Of a stretch of DNA of 47,755 bases, positions 24,560 through 32,562 are shown in pieces. Numbering within the stretch: the first letter of the stretch is position 1; every line of letters begins with the position of its first letter. The position numbers and the translations under genes were made by a program. The stretch is from Candidatus Parcubacteria bacterium (lineage in GTDB: Bacteria; Patescibacteriota; Minisyncoccia; UBA9983): assembly GCA_003599625.1 (NCBI GenBank), contig QZIU01000017.1, positions 1 to 47,755 on the forward strand. The letters are read 5' to 3'. Under the pieces are notes generated by a model that searched no databases, had not been told where the DNA came from, and was given only the letters and a program-made list of their open reading frames with translations.

Positions 24560-26151
24560 TTAAGTTCGTCTATTGTCAGTCCGGTAATTTCGTATTCGCT
24601 GTTGTTTTTTTGAGGGTCCCAGGACTTCACCCCGAAGCCTCCCCGCTGAACAGAGAGTTTGTCGCTTATTAAGCCTCTTTCCTCGTTGACTATGCAGACC
24701 AGATTCGATCCTTTCGCCAAAACAGACAACTTCAAACCATCTCCACTTCTGTCAAAAGTCATTTTTTCCGCGGCAAGGATTTTTTCCTTTCCTTCTATTT
24801 TTTCTTTTATTCTCAACCACCCTCCCGATAAATCGCAGGACGCGTAATTATCGTTATCCTGGAACCTCACAATAGCGGAAACAGATTTTCCCTTCAGCCA
24901 GGACAAACTAAGGCTCGCCGCGTAATCCGTCCAGCCGTGCGTGCCGTCCAACAGAGCAAAAGTTCCTTCAAGATCGTTTCCCGAAGCTGCTTTCAGCCGG
25001 CCGTCGCCGAATTCGAGGCGGCCCCAGCCCTGGAGCCAGTTCTTCTTGGCGGGATCGAAGTCTTCGACATACGGCAAGGCCTTGTTTTGTCCTGCCTCCA
25101 ACTTCGCCAACAGTTCCTGCCCGCTCCAGGCGGGATCAACATCTATCCTTTTGACGTAAAACATGTCTCTTCCCGGCACATTGGCGCTGAACCCGTTGCC
25201 CCCCCATGTCTGATAAAAGGCCATGGGGTAGATTTTTTTGACCGTATCGAAGACGATCGGCTTGGCCTCTTCGGCCGGAATGTTGATAGACTCCTGCCCG
25301 TAATCGCCGAAGGGAAAGGCGAAAGCGTAAGCCTCGACACCAACTCCCTTCTCAAGCTCTTCCTTGGCCTCCAAAAAGTCGCCGTAAATACGGTTTTTAA
25401 ATTCCTCCATGGTCTCCAGCCTGTTCCGCTTTTCCAGCCATATCTTGTTGCTGTAGAAATGTCCTTCGGTTCCATCGGGAGAAATTTTGTACAAGTTGTG
25501 CCCTCCTTTGGTATGGGGCTGGAGATCCCACCGGCCGCTGTTCTTCATCTCCAGCAATTCTTTGTCGTTAAGATAATATTTATTGTTAAGCTCGGTGAGC
25601 GAATAGACGGTAATCACGAATTGAACGGCTTCGTAATCCAAGGCCTTCAGAATGGGGTCGGTCGGATAATAACTGTCTTTCCTGCCGTCGTCGAAAGTCA
25701 AAAGGAATGATTTTTCCGGCAGCTCTTTTTCCCCTTTCACGAATTTGTGAAAGTCCTCCAGATTCACCGTCTCGTAACCGGCTTTCTTGAGGGTGAACAT
25801 CTGCTCGATGAAGTCCTTTCTCAAAATATTCTTGCCGTCCGGCTCCTCCAGAAGGCCGTGATAAAGAAGCACGGGCACCGATCCGGCCTTTTCTTTTTTC
25901 TCGTACTTTTGATTTTTATCGGCCATGATCTTCACAAAAGCGTCCAGCTTGTTGTCCGCCGAACCGTTAAACTCCGAGAAGTCCGCCTGATATTTGAAAG
26001 TTTTCAAATTATTGGAAGCCGCGGCGATATAAAACGGAAATTTATAAAACCCAAAGCTCAGGGCGGGAAACGTCCAAAAAGCCGAACCGCTCAGAAGAAT
26101 GGTCAGTATGGCTATCTTCGCTATTTTATTTGGTGAAAAATCTCCGAACAT
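24556..26151 (-). CDS. Polysaccharide deacetylase with C-terminal jelly-roll domain
   Basis: The 531-residue product has an N-terminal membrane anchor or signal (KIAKIAILTILLSGSAFWTF). A NodB-like domain follows from about residue 90: SVPVLLYHGLLEEPDGKN, FLLTFDDGRKDSYYPT (catalytic and metal Asp pair), WDLQPHTKGGHNLY with His residues, and AYAFAFPFGDYG. The domain order YHG then FDDG then PFGDYG matches the PgaB/IcaB branch that deacetylates poly-N-acetylglucosamine. The last 160 residues form a beta-rich domain (ALPYVEDFDPAKKNW and on) similar to the next protein. It begins 4 bases after the glycosyltransferase stop, supporting joint function in polymer synthesis and modification. Confidence 0.9.
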   Translation of the reverse strand: MFGDFSPNKIAKIAILTILLSGSAFWTFPALSFGFYKFPFYIAAASNNLKTFKYQADFSEFNGSADNKLDAFVKIMADKNQKYEKKEKAGSVPVLLYHGLLEEPDGKNILRKDFIEQMFTLKKAGYETVNLEDFHKFVKGEKELPEKSFLLTFDDGRKDSYYPTDPILKALDYEAVQFVITVYSLTELNNKYYLNDKELLEMKNSGRWDLQPHTKGGHNLYKISPDGTEGHFYSNKIWLEKRNRLETMEEFKNRIYGDFLEAKEELEKGVGVEAYAFAFPFGDYGQESINIPAEEAKPIVFDTVKKIYPMAFYQTWGGNGFSANVPGRDMFYVKRIDVDPAWSGQELLAKLEAGQNKALPYVEDFDPAKKNWLQGWGRLEFGDGRLKAASGNDLEGTFALLDGTHGWTDYAASLSLSWLKGKSVSAIVRFQDNDNYASCDLSGGWLRIKEKIEGKEKILAAEKMTFDRSGDGLKLSVLAKGSNLVCIVNEERGLISDKLSVQRGGFGVKSWDPQKNNSEYEITGLTIDELK

Positions 26152-26155
26152 ATTT

Positions 26156-27433
26156 TTATCTTGTTCCCCATTTGGGATCCCGTATGGTTAAAAGCGCCCA
26201 CGGCAACTGCCATATAAGCATTAGGCTCACCACCCAGAAGGCCACCACCGAGGAAAGCCACGATTTGCCGCCCTCTATGCTGTAAAATATTCCGTGAAGA
26301 AGAAGCATCAGAAACAATCCCGCCAGATAAACTATCGGCCAATTTCCCGTGGCTGCCGGATACCACGCCACGGCCCGGAAGAAAACGAGCGGCGACGTGA
26401 AGGCGATGAATATGTAAGAATAGAACGACAAAGCCGCCAGGGGATTTTTCTTCCACATGAAGTTGCTGGCAATGAGCGTTTCTCTGACCCAGGATTTTTT
26501 CCACCTTTGCTGCTGCCTGATATATTTCCTTAAAGTGTCCGGCACCACCGTCCAAGCTTTGGCTTCGTCCGAGTAAACAGCTTTGTATTTTTTGATGATC
26601 TTATTCGTAAGGCTCCTGTCATCGCCGTAGGTGCACTGCACCCCCAGAAACTTTTGCTTCAGCCACGGCTCCAGGAATTCCATCAGATATTCCTTTCTGT
26701 AAGCGGAACAACATCCCGGACAGCAGGTCACCGCGCCAAAAAGAGACTCGGCGGATTTGTATATCTTGAACGCGACATAATATCTGAGCGCCTGCATTTT
26801 GGTGAGCAGATTCGTATCCTTGTTGTAAACATCCGTATGCCCCGACACGGCCCCCACTTTCGGATCGGAGAAATATTTCACCAGGTTCTTAACGCAATCC
26901 TTGTCCACGAAACTATCCGAGTCCACGAATATGATGATATCGTGAGAGGCTCTTTTAATGCCTTCAGCCATTCCTTCTCTTTTGCCCCTGTTTTTCTTCC
27001 AGTCAATTATGTCGATTCTTATTTCCCCGCCGATCTGCCTCTTCGCCCGGAGCATCTCCCACAAGGTGTTGTCGGTAGAACCGTCGTTTATGGCAATAAC
27101 CTCGATATTGGTTTTCGGATAATCGACCCTGTTGAACCTCATGATCGTTTCCGCGATGTTGTCCTGCTCATTTTTTGCCGGAACAACGAAAGTCACGGAG
27201 GGCTGATAATTTTCGTCCATGGCGACAGGTCGGTGGAAGTAAGCAAAAAGAAAGCGTGAGAGTATGAAGCCCGTCACGATCATGCTGTATGCCTGGAAAA
27301 ACAAATTATTCTGGTAATTATCTATCGTGGCGATCTTGATCAAAAAAATCAGATACACAATAAACAAAAAAATAAACCAACCGCCCAGGTTCTTGAAAGC
27401 TTCGCCTATTCTTTTAATTCTCTCGCTTAACAT
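26156..27433 (-). CDS. Processive family 2 glycosyltransferase (polysaccharide synthase)
   Basis: The 425-residue membrane enzyme has two N-terminal hydrophobic helices (about 18-65), a GT2 catalytic domain and several C-terminal helices. Motifs of processive synthases are in order: VVPAKNEQDNIAETI, INDGSTDNT, the DxD-like VDSDSF, TYGDDRSLT with the catalytic base Asp, and QQQRW, which binds the growing chain. This pattern is shared by IcaA/PgaC, NodC, hyaluronan and chitin synthases. With two deacetylases downstream, a poly-GlcNAc-like product is the first guess; the upstream UDP-sugar dehydrogenase suggests a uronic acid may also be included. The gene follows the dehydrogenase after 59 AT-rich bases. 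Confidence 0.92.
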   Translation of the reverse strand: MLSERIKRIGEAFKNLGGWFIFLFIVYLIFLIKIATIDNYQNNLFFQAYSMIVTGFILSRFLFAYFHRPVAMDENYQPSVTFVVPAKNEQDNIAETIMRFNRVDYPKTNIEVIAINDGSTDNTLWEMLRAKRQIGGEIRIDIIDWKKNRGKREGMAEGIKRASHDIIIFVDSDSFVDKDCVKNLVKYFSDPKVGAVSGHTDVYNKDTNLLTKMQALRYYVAFKIYKSAESLFGAVTCCPGCCSAYRKEYLMEFLEPWLKQKFLGVQCTYGDDRSLTNKIIKKYKAVYSDEAKAWTVVPDTLRKYIRQQQRWKKSWVRETLIASNFMWKKNPLAALSFYSYIFIAFTSPLVFFRAVAWYPAATGNWPIVYLAGLFLMLLLHGIFYSIEGGKSWLSSVVAFWVVSLMLIWQLPWALLTIRDPKWGTR

Positions 27434-27492
27434 ATTTTTTGTTTTCTATAAATTTTTTCCTAAAATTTTAATTTTGATTTTTAAATTTTTAA

Positions 27493-28776
27493 TTATCTTC
27501 CGATTCCTCTATACGCCAACCCCGCGCGAATGAACTTTTCTTTCGGCAGACAATTTCTTCCGTCTATCACGGCGCTCACTTTATGGTTTAAAAAATAATC
27601 AGGAGTCAGTTTTTTAAATGCTTTATGCGCGGTGGCAATAATAACGGCTTGCGATCCTTCGATTGCTTCATCCAGCGAAGCAGCGGATTGATCCGGCACG
27701 AACGGATCATAAACGGAGACATTTGCGCCTTTTTCTTTCAAAATTTTTACGATCTCGAAGGCGGGACTTTCCCGTTGATCGCCTATTTCCGGCTTGTAGG
27801 CCAGGCCCAAAACCGCCACCTTGGCGCCCGCGATGTTTACCCCTTTCGTGTTCAGGGAAGCGATCGCCTGATCCACCGTAAAGCAAGGCATCTGATTATT
27901 TATTTTCCTGGCCAAAGAAAGAAAATCATGTTGAAATCCGTTAGTTCTGGCATACTCGATCAAATAATACGGATCTACCGGGATGCAATGACCGCCGACG
28001 CCGCAGCCGGGATAATGAGTCATGAAGGCAAAAGGTTTTGTGGAAGCTCCCTCGATGACATCGATTATGTCTATGCCAAGCTTCGAAAATGACATCGCCA
28101 GCTCATTCACGAAAGCGATATTTATATCCCTGAAGGAATTTTCCACCACCTTTACCGCTTCGGCTTCCTTCAAAGAATTCATCGGTTTCACCTCGGCTGA
28201 GATGATGGAACGATAAAAATCGACCGCGCGCTTCAGACTTTTTTTATCCAATCCTCCGACTACTCGAGGAATATTCTTTACCGTCCACTTTTTATCTCCC
28301 GGGTTTATCCTCTCCGGACAGTGCGCGAGCATGAAATCTTTTCCCGCTTTCAATCCGGAACCTTTTTCCAGGATCGGCATGACCACATTTTCCGTGATGC
28401 CGGGATTGACCGTGGATTCCAGGATCACGAGCTGTTTTTTCTGAAGAAAAGGCGCGATCTCGATACAGGCTCCCTCCACAGGCTCCAAATTGGGCATATG
28501 GTTTTCGTAAACCGGAGTCGGCACGCAAATGACTATAATATCCGCGTCCTTTACCTTTAAAAAATCCGAAGTCGCTTCAATGCGCGTTTCGGCCATATCC
28601 TTCGCCAAGTCGCTGTCGACGAAAGGACATTGCTTATTCTGGATCATTTCAACTTTTTTCTTGTCTATATCAATCCCGATGACGCGATAACCTTTTCTTT
28701 CCGCCAAAAGAGCCAGAGGAAGTCCCACGTATCCCAAACCTACCACAGCTAAAGTTTTTTGATCATTTTGCCTCAT
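27493..28776 (-). CDS. UDP-N-acetyl-sugar 6-dehydrogenase (WecC/WbpA type)
   Basis: The 427-residue enzyme oxidises C6 of a UDP-sugar to a carboxylate in two NAD-dependent steps. It has the N-terminal Rossmann motif VVGLGYVGLPLALLAE, the NAD region VPTPVYENHMPNL, the substrate loop with the catalytic Cys in GCGVGGHCIPVDPYYL, and the C-terminal UDP-binding domain LGLAYKPEIGDQRESPAFEI. The GGHCIPVDP form is characteristic of UDP-GlcNAc or UDP-ManNAc dehydrogenases rather than UDP-glucose dehydrogenases. It is the first gene of the exopolysaccharide operon and would supply UDP-acetamido-uronate. Exact substrate cannot be settled from sequence alone. Confidence 0.9.
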   Translation of the reverse strand: MRQNDQKTLAVVGLGYVGLPLALLAERKGYRVIGIDIDKKKVEMIQNKQCPFVDSDLAKDMAETRIEATSDFLKVKDADIIVICVPTPVYENHMPNLEPVEGACIEIAPFLQKKQLVILESTVNPGITENVVMPILEKGSGLKAGKDFMLAHCPERINPGDKKWTVKNIPRVVGGLDKKSLKRAVDFYRSIISAEVKPMNSLKEAEAVKVVENSFRDINIAFVNELAMSFSKLGIDIIDVIEGASTKPFAFMTHYPGCGVGGHCIPVDPYYLIEYARTNGFQHDFLSLARKINNQMPCFTVDQAIASLNTKGVNIAGAKVAVLGLAYKPEIGDQRESPAFEIVKILKEKGANVSVYDPFVPDQSAASLDEAIEGSQAVIIATAHKAFKKLTPDYFLNHKVSAVIDGRNCLPKEKFIRAGLAYRGIGR

Positions 28777-29059
28777 ATTTTTCCAGCAAAAAATTATCCG
28801 CTATTTAATAAAAACTAGAGAGAAATTCTTATTTTCTGCTATATTTTTTAAGCCTCCCAGAAAGGGATAGGTAACATAGAAAATTCAAAACTCAAAATTC
28901 CAACTGCAAAACTGCCTCCCGCCTGCCTGCCGGCAAGCGGGGAAAGGCAGGCTTAAAACCACTCAAACTTATAAGAAAATGGCATATTTATCGGTATTTC
29001 TTTGCTTGATTTTTTAGTTTTTTAATCAGAGCTTTGCGTTCCGAATTTTTACCTTGAGT
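28777..29059. other. Non-coding gap upstream of the exopolysaccharide operon
   Basis: No reading frame with support is seen. The gap holds AT-rich sequence likely to contain the operon promoter, AACTCAAAA words like those between uvrA and uvrC, and a GC hairpin at about 28922-28953 (GCCTGCCTGCCGGC, then GGCAGGC) related to the type 4 repeats. The leader of the operon would therefore be short and the repeats lie upstream of it. Confidence 0.5.
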
Positions 29060-29097
29060 TAAAAGAAAAAAGCCCCGCGCGAAGCGAGGCTTGGGGC
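29060..29097 (-). terminator. Rho-independent terminator for the cupin gene
   Basis: On the minus strand GCCCC and GGGGC close a GC-rich hairpin containing CCTCGCTTCGCG, directly followed by TTTTTTCTTTT. It is about 100 bases after the cupin stop at 29198; the space between holds no gene. Confidence 0.75.
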
Positions 29098-29197
29098 AAG
29101 GCGGACTTCTCCGCTCCCCCGCGGTAAAGAAACAATATCAGCGAGCAACAGGTAACGCGGAGTTTATGAACTTGATAAACTTTCCACTTTATAACCA

Positions 29198-29596
29198 TTA
29201 TTCCGTCGTTTCCCCGTCAAATTCCGGCGCGTCGGCGTCGGCTTCTTCTTTTGTCGCCCTTATCACTCCATCTTTGTGATGAGCCGGCGAGTATATGGTG
29301 TATAATTTCAAGTCCTCGGAATCCGAGGTGTTTATGACATTATGCTCCGCTCCGGCCGGAACAATAACAGCCGAACCGTCTTCAACTTCGAACTCGTTAC
29401 CGTCAATAACGCATTTTCCGGTTCCTTTTTCAAAGCGAAAAAACTGATCGTTTTCAGGATGAACTTCCATGCCGATCTCCTCCTCCGGCTTAAGGCTCAT
29501 AAGAACCAGCTGGCTATGTCCGGCCGTATAAAGAACTTGGCGATAATTTTCGTTTGCCAAAGTCTCTTTTTCTATATTGATTGCGAATCCTTTCAT
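29198..29596 (-). CDS. Cupin-fold protein
   Basis: The 132-residue product is a single-domain cupin. Landmarks of the two cupin motifs are present: MEVHPENDQFFRFEKGTGK, with His and Glu or Gln positions that bind a metal ion, then IVPAGAEHNVIN with the second His. The C-terminus is acidic and disordered-looking (KEEADADAPEFDGETTE). Small cupins of this kind act as metal-dependent sugar or organic acid isomerases, dioxygenases or simple binding proteins; nothing narrows it here. It is divergent from the flavin oxidoreductase gene with a short shared promoter region. A terminator ends it about 100 bases downstream. Confidence 0.87.
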   Translation of the reverse strand: MKGFAINIEKETLANENYRQVLYTAGHSQLVLMSLKPEEEIGMEVHPENDQFFRFEKGTGKCVIDGNEFEVEDGSAVIVPAGAEHNVINTSDSEDLKLYTIYSPAHHKDGVIRATKEEADADAPEFDGETTE

Positions 29597-29615
29597 GTTT
29601 TTAAATGATTTATCT

Positions 29616-29645
29616 TTTATAATTATAATTCCTAAATTGCTTCAA
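29616..29645 (-). promoter_or_regulatory. Candidate promoter for the cupin gene
   Basis: On the minus strand TTGAAG (29640-29645), an 18-base spacer and TATAAA (29616-29621) precede the ATG at 29596 by about 20 bases. A TATAAT word is also present within the spacer. Confidence 0.4.
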
Positions 29646-29684
29646 CCTCATTTATTATACAACAATTTTCCAAAAAAGAAGGCC

Positions 29685-29714
29685 TTTACGGATTCTTTGC
29701 GAATTTGCTAGACT
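29685..29714 (+). promoter_or_regulatory. Candidate promoter for a leaderless oxidoreductase message
   Basis: TTTACG (29685-29690), an 18-base spacer and TAGACT (29709-29714) are seen. The usual distance from the -10 box puts the first transcribed base on or next to the A of the ATG at 29721, and no ribosome-binding site lies between. Confidence 0.4.
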
Positions 29715-29720
29715 TATCTC

Positions 29721-30437
29721 ATGACCGAAACAAAACTTATCAAAAAAGAAGAGGTGGCCGAGAATACCATGGCCTTTTATTTCGCGAAGCCGGCGAGTTT
29801 TGAATTTGTCCCCGGACAGCACATTACCCTGACACTGATAAATCCCCCGGAAACGGATGATGAGGGAAACTCAAGATATTTTTCCATAATAACGGCCCCT
29901 CATGAGGAACACTTAGGCATTGCCACGAGAATAAGAGATACCGCGCTCAAAAGATCGCTTAAAAATTTGCCCGCGGGTTCCCGAGTAAAAATAGACGGGC
30001 CTTACGGCCAGTTCAATCTGCAAAAAAATTCCGGCCGGCCGGCTGTTTTTTTGATAGGCGGCATCGGCATAACCCCCGTCTTTAGCATCTTAAAACACGC
30101 GGCCAAAGAAAAACTGCCGCACAAAATATTTCTTTTCTATTCCAACCGCCGTCCGGAAGACGCGCCATTCTTGAGAGAGTTGCAAAATTTGGAAAAGGAA
30201 AATCCCAACTTCAAGCTGATCGCCACAATGACGCAAGTGGAAAGATCGCCAAAAACATGGTCGGGCGAAACCGGCTATGTAACGAAAGAAATGATCCGAA
30301 AATATATTCCGGATCTGAATTCCCCCATTTTCTATATGTCCGGCCCGCCGCAAATGGTAAAGGCGATGAGGGAACTGCTTGAGAAAGGGGGGGTCGACGA
30401 AACGAGAATGAAGTTTGAGGAGTTCGCGGGATACTGA
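29721..30437 (+). CDS. FAD/NAD(P)-binding oxidoreductase (ferredoxin reductase family)
   Basis: The 238-residue protein has the ferredoxin-NADP reductase fold: the FAD domain ends with SRYFSIITAP (the RxYS flavin motif), then KIDGPYGQF, and the nucleotide domain begins FLIGGIGITPVFSI, with the late MSGPPQMVKAM motif and an aromatic C-terminus (FAGY). No fused ferredoxin or globin is present, so it needs an outside partner. It would pass electrons between NAD(P)H and a redox protein. It is convergent with the NirK-like gene (22 bases apart), which suggests but does not prove a link. Similar stand-alone reductases occur as parts of hydroxylase or dihydroorotate dehydrogenase systems. Confidence 0.92.
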   Translation: MTETKLIKKEEVAENTMAFYFAKPASFEFVPGQHITLTLINPPETDDEGNSRYFSIITAPHEEHLGIATRIRDTALKRSLKNLPAGSRVKIDGPYGQFNLQKNSGRPAVFLIGGIGITPVFSILKHAAKEKLPHKIFLFYSNRRPEDAPFLRELQNLEKENPNFKLIATMTQVERSPKTWSGETGYVTKEMIRKYIPDLNSPIFYMSGPPQMVKAMRELLEKGGVDETRMKFEEFAGY

Positions 30438-30459
30438 ATAAATTCTCACTTTCCAATTT

Positions 30460-31695
30460 TCAGTGCCCCGCGCTTTTCCCGTCCTCGACTCCGTCGAATA
30501 TCTCTTTGTTTTCCTCTCCTTCGGCTTCCAGGATTCCCCAAGCTCCCCTGTCCAGTCGCGCCAAAGCATGGTCGACCAAAACATATCTTCCGGGGGCGTC
30601 TATTTTGAATTCGACTATGCTGGCGCCGCCAGCTGGGATGGTTGTTGTCTGAACATTCTTGTTCGGCTCGGAGCCGATAGCAGCTTCGGGATAAACATTG
30701 TCAAAAATCTCTCCTATGACATGGAAAGAAGAAAGGAGATTAACTCCCCCGTTTCCCACATAAAGCCTGACAGTGTCTCCCACTTTCGCTTTCATTTTTC
30801 CGTTCAAGGATTCTGTTTTGCCATTGAAAACTATATATTCCGGATGTCCGTCAAGCATTTTTTTGGCGTCGAATATCTGCAAGCCTTTTTTACCAAGAGC
30901 GCCTGAACTGTAAAATTCGCCCTGCATTATATAGAACTCCTTATCCACTTCTGGCAAGCCCTCCTCCGGCTCGATCAGGATCATGCCATACATGCCATGC
31001 GTCATATGGGCGGCCACGTTTGGATGGGCGCAGTGGTAGACATACAAACCCGGATTAAGGGCTTTGAACGAAAAAGTTTTGGACTCCCCCGGATCGACAT
31101 TCGAAACAATAGCTCCTCCGCCGGGACCGTTTACCGCGTGAAGGTCTATGTTGTGCATGTGAAGAGAAGTCGGATGGTTTTTGATCGTTACGTTGACCTT
31201 GTCTCCGGCTCTCGCCCTTATGAGCGGCCCGGGTACCTGGCCGTTGTATGTCCAGTAATTAAAAAATACTCCCGGAGCCATTTCCCCTATCACTTCTTTT
31301 GTCTCTATTTCTACATTTACTTCAGCCGGGACTTTTCTTCCAATGGCCCCGGGCACATCGGAAGGATCTTTGGCTATGTCCGCTTTTTCGTATTTTTTAA
31401 TGTTCTTCAGGAATGTGAAAACATTTTTAAGGGGCAGTTGCGGCCCCGCGGCGGGACCGAAAGTCTTCAAAAACACCGGCAACTCAAGGCTCGGCATGCC
31501 TTTAGTGGAGAAAAAGAAAAGAAAAACGCCGAGAGCGATCACTGCTCCGGGTATTATTATTTTGTAGAACATGCCAAAATGCTTTCCGATCGCGTAAAGA
31601 ATTATGAAAAGAAGAGCAAAAGCCGCTATGGTTAAAATAGCAAGACCAATGGTTTGCAAAAGCGGGATCCTCAGAAGAAAGAATAACTCAAACAT
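30460..31695 (-). CDS. nirK: NirK-like copper nitrite reductase with membrane anchor
   Basis: The 411-residue product has two hydrophobic N-terminal segments (about 8-36 and 43-62), then two cupredoxin domains. The NirK ligand pattern is readable: His181 in HMHNIDLH (type 1), His186 (type 2), His221 and Cys222 in VYHCAH (type 2 and type 1), His230 and Met235 in AAHMTHGM (type 1), and His325 in SSFHVIG (type 2). The active-site Asp184 is also present. This fits reduction of nitrite to nitric oxide outside the membrane. Two-domain multicopper oxidases are the alternative, but the HNIDLHAVNGPGGG segment is NirK-like. It starts 3 bases after the ybaB stop. Confidence 0.9.
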   Translation of the reverse strand: MFELFFLLRIPLLQTIGLAILTIAAFALLFIILYAIGKHFGMFYKIIIPGAVIALGVFLFFFSTKGMPSLELPVFLKTFGPAAGPQLPLKNVFTFLKNIKKYEKADIAKDPSDVPGAIGRKVPAEVNVEIETKEVIGEMAPGVFFNYWTYNGQVPGPLIRARAGDKVNVTIKNHPTSLHMHNIDLHAVNGPGGGAIVSNVDPGESKTFSFKALNPGLYVYHCAHPNVAAHMTHGMYGMILIEPEEGLPEVDKEFYIMQGEFYSSGALGKKGLQIFDAKKMLDGHPEYIVFNGKTESLNGKMKAKVGDTVRLYVGNGGVNLLSSFHVIGEIFDNVYPEAAIGSEPNKNVQTTTIPAGGASIVEFKIDAPGRYVLVDHALARLDRGAWGILEAEGEENKEIFDGVEDGKSAGH

Positions 31696-31698
31696 ACA

Positions 31699-31947
31699 TT
31701 AACCCATCATTCCGGAGAATTTTTGGGCCAAAATCATCTGCATCTTGCCGACAGCGTCGTTGAAGCATTGCTTGATGGTCTTGGGAAGGCTGTCATCCAT
31801 CGCTTCGGGCGAGATGGAAATGTCTTCGATATTAAGACTGCCGTTGATCTTGATTCTGACCCCGTTTTTCTCCACTTCGACGCTCTCCGCCTGAATGGCG
31901 TTCTTCATCTTCCTGAGCTCGTTCAGTTGCTTAAGTTTATCGAACAT
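31699..31947 (-). CDS. YbaB/EbfC family nucleoid-associated protein
   Basis: The 82-residue protein resembles YbaB/EbfC, small dimeric DNA-binding proteins. Visible are an N-terminal helix (FDKLKQLNELRKMKNAIQAE), a beta segment with GVRIKINGSLNIEDISI, the charged middle, and a helix KTIKQCFNDAVGKMQMILAQK ending in Met-Gly. It is shorter than the usual 100-110 residues. The family is usually next to dnaX or recR; here it is instead followed after 3 bases by the NirK-like gene, so the two must be co-transcribed. A palindromic repeat and a terminator separate it from the RRM gene upstream. Confidence 0.82.
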   Translation of the reverse strand: MFDKLKQLNELRKMKNAIQAESVEVEKNGVRIKINGSLNIEDISISPEAMDDSLPKTIKQCFNDAVGKMQMILAQKFSGMMG

Positions 31948-31988
31948 GGTTTCATTATACCGGTTTTTTGAAAAAGGAAAAGAATGTT

Positions 31989-32076
31989 TCGGAAAAATCA
32001 GAAAAACTTGATTTCCGAAAACTTTCCCTCGCCGTTTGGCTCTTGCAGGAAATCAAGGTTTTTCTGATTTTTCCGA
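31989..32076. repeat. Hairpin repeat, type 2, copy B
   Basis: An outer perfect stem (31989-32006 with 32059-32076), a bulged G and the 10-bp CTTGATTTCC/GGAAATCAAG stem enclose a 31-base loop. That loop differs from 5379-5409 at only two positions. The outer arms contain GG/CC and five A/T pairs where copy A has AAG/CTT and four, so both changes are compensated. Confidence 0.85.
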
Positions 32077-32096
32077 CTCTTATTGCCTAAGCGACA

Positions 32097-32117
32097 GCCC
32101 GCCGAAGAGGCGGGAAA
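32097..32117. repeat. Mini-palindrome, intergenic copy
   Basis: The CCCGCC GAAGA GGCGGG hairpin plus its AAA flank is identical over 21 bases to 15153-15173 inside tatD. It lies between the type 2 hairpin and the terminator after the RRM gene. Confidence 0.75.
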
Positions 32118-32130
32118 ATTCGAAATAACA

Positions 32131-32166
32131 TTAAAAAAACCCGCGATTCCTCGCGGGTTTTTTTAA
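32131..32166 (-). terminator. Terminator after the RRM gene
   Basis: A 16-bp stem (AAAAAAACCCGCG with CGCGGGTTTTTTT plus flanking pairs) has a 4-base loop and T-runs on both strands. It starts right after the RRM gene stop at 32170 and could work in both directions. Confidence 0.85.
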
Positions 32167-32169
32167 TGT

Positions 32170-32499
32170 TTAGTACTCTCTTCTTCCTCCTCTGAATCCT
32201 CCCATTCTGTTTCCTCCTCCTCCGAACGATCTCCTTGGTCTGTCGCCTTCCGTCTTCGGCTTGGCGATGTTGACCGAAAGATTTCTTCCTCCGAATTCCT
32301 TGTCGTTGAACATCTCGATGGCTTTGTTGGCTTCTTCTTCCGATGACATTTCAACGAAGCCGAAACCTCTTGATCTGTTGGTATTCCTGTCCATTATAAT
32401 GCTGGCGGAAACAACTGTTCCCGCTCCGCCGAAGTAGCTTTTCAATTCTTCTTCGGTAGTATCATAAGAAAGGCCTCCCACATACAATTTCTTGTTCAT
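32170..32499 (-). CDS. RRM-type RNA-binding protein
   Basis: The 109-residue protein is a single RNA recognition motif followed by a Gly/Arg tail. RNP-2 (KLYVGGL, residues 4-10) and RNP-1 (RGFGFVEM, about 44-51) carry the aromatic residues that stack on RNA. The tail RRSFGGGGNRMGGFRGGRREY is like those of cyanobacterial and other bacterial Rbp proteins and may bind RNA non-specifically. Such proteins are often cold-induced. The long leader between 32500 and 32733 contains an 18-bp-arm palindrome (32563-32602) that could regulate it. A strong terminator follows the stop. Confidence 0.93.
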   Translation of the reverse strand: MNKKLYVGGLSYDTTEEELKSYFGGAGTVVSASIIMDRNTNRSRGFGFVEMSSEEEANKAIEMFNDKEFGGRNLSVNIAKPKTEGDRPRRSFGGGGNRMGGFRGGRREY

Positions 32500-32562
32500 T
32501 GTGATTGGTATTTTTTTACTTAACTGCTAAAATATCTGCGGTAAGACCTTTGTTGCAAATTT

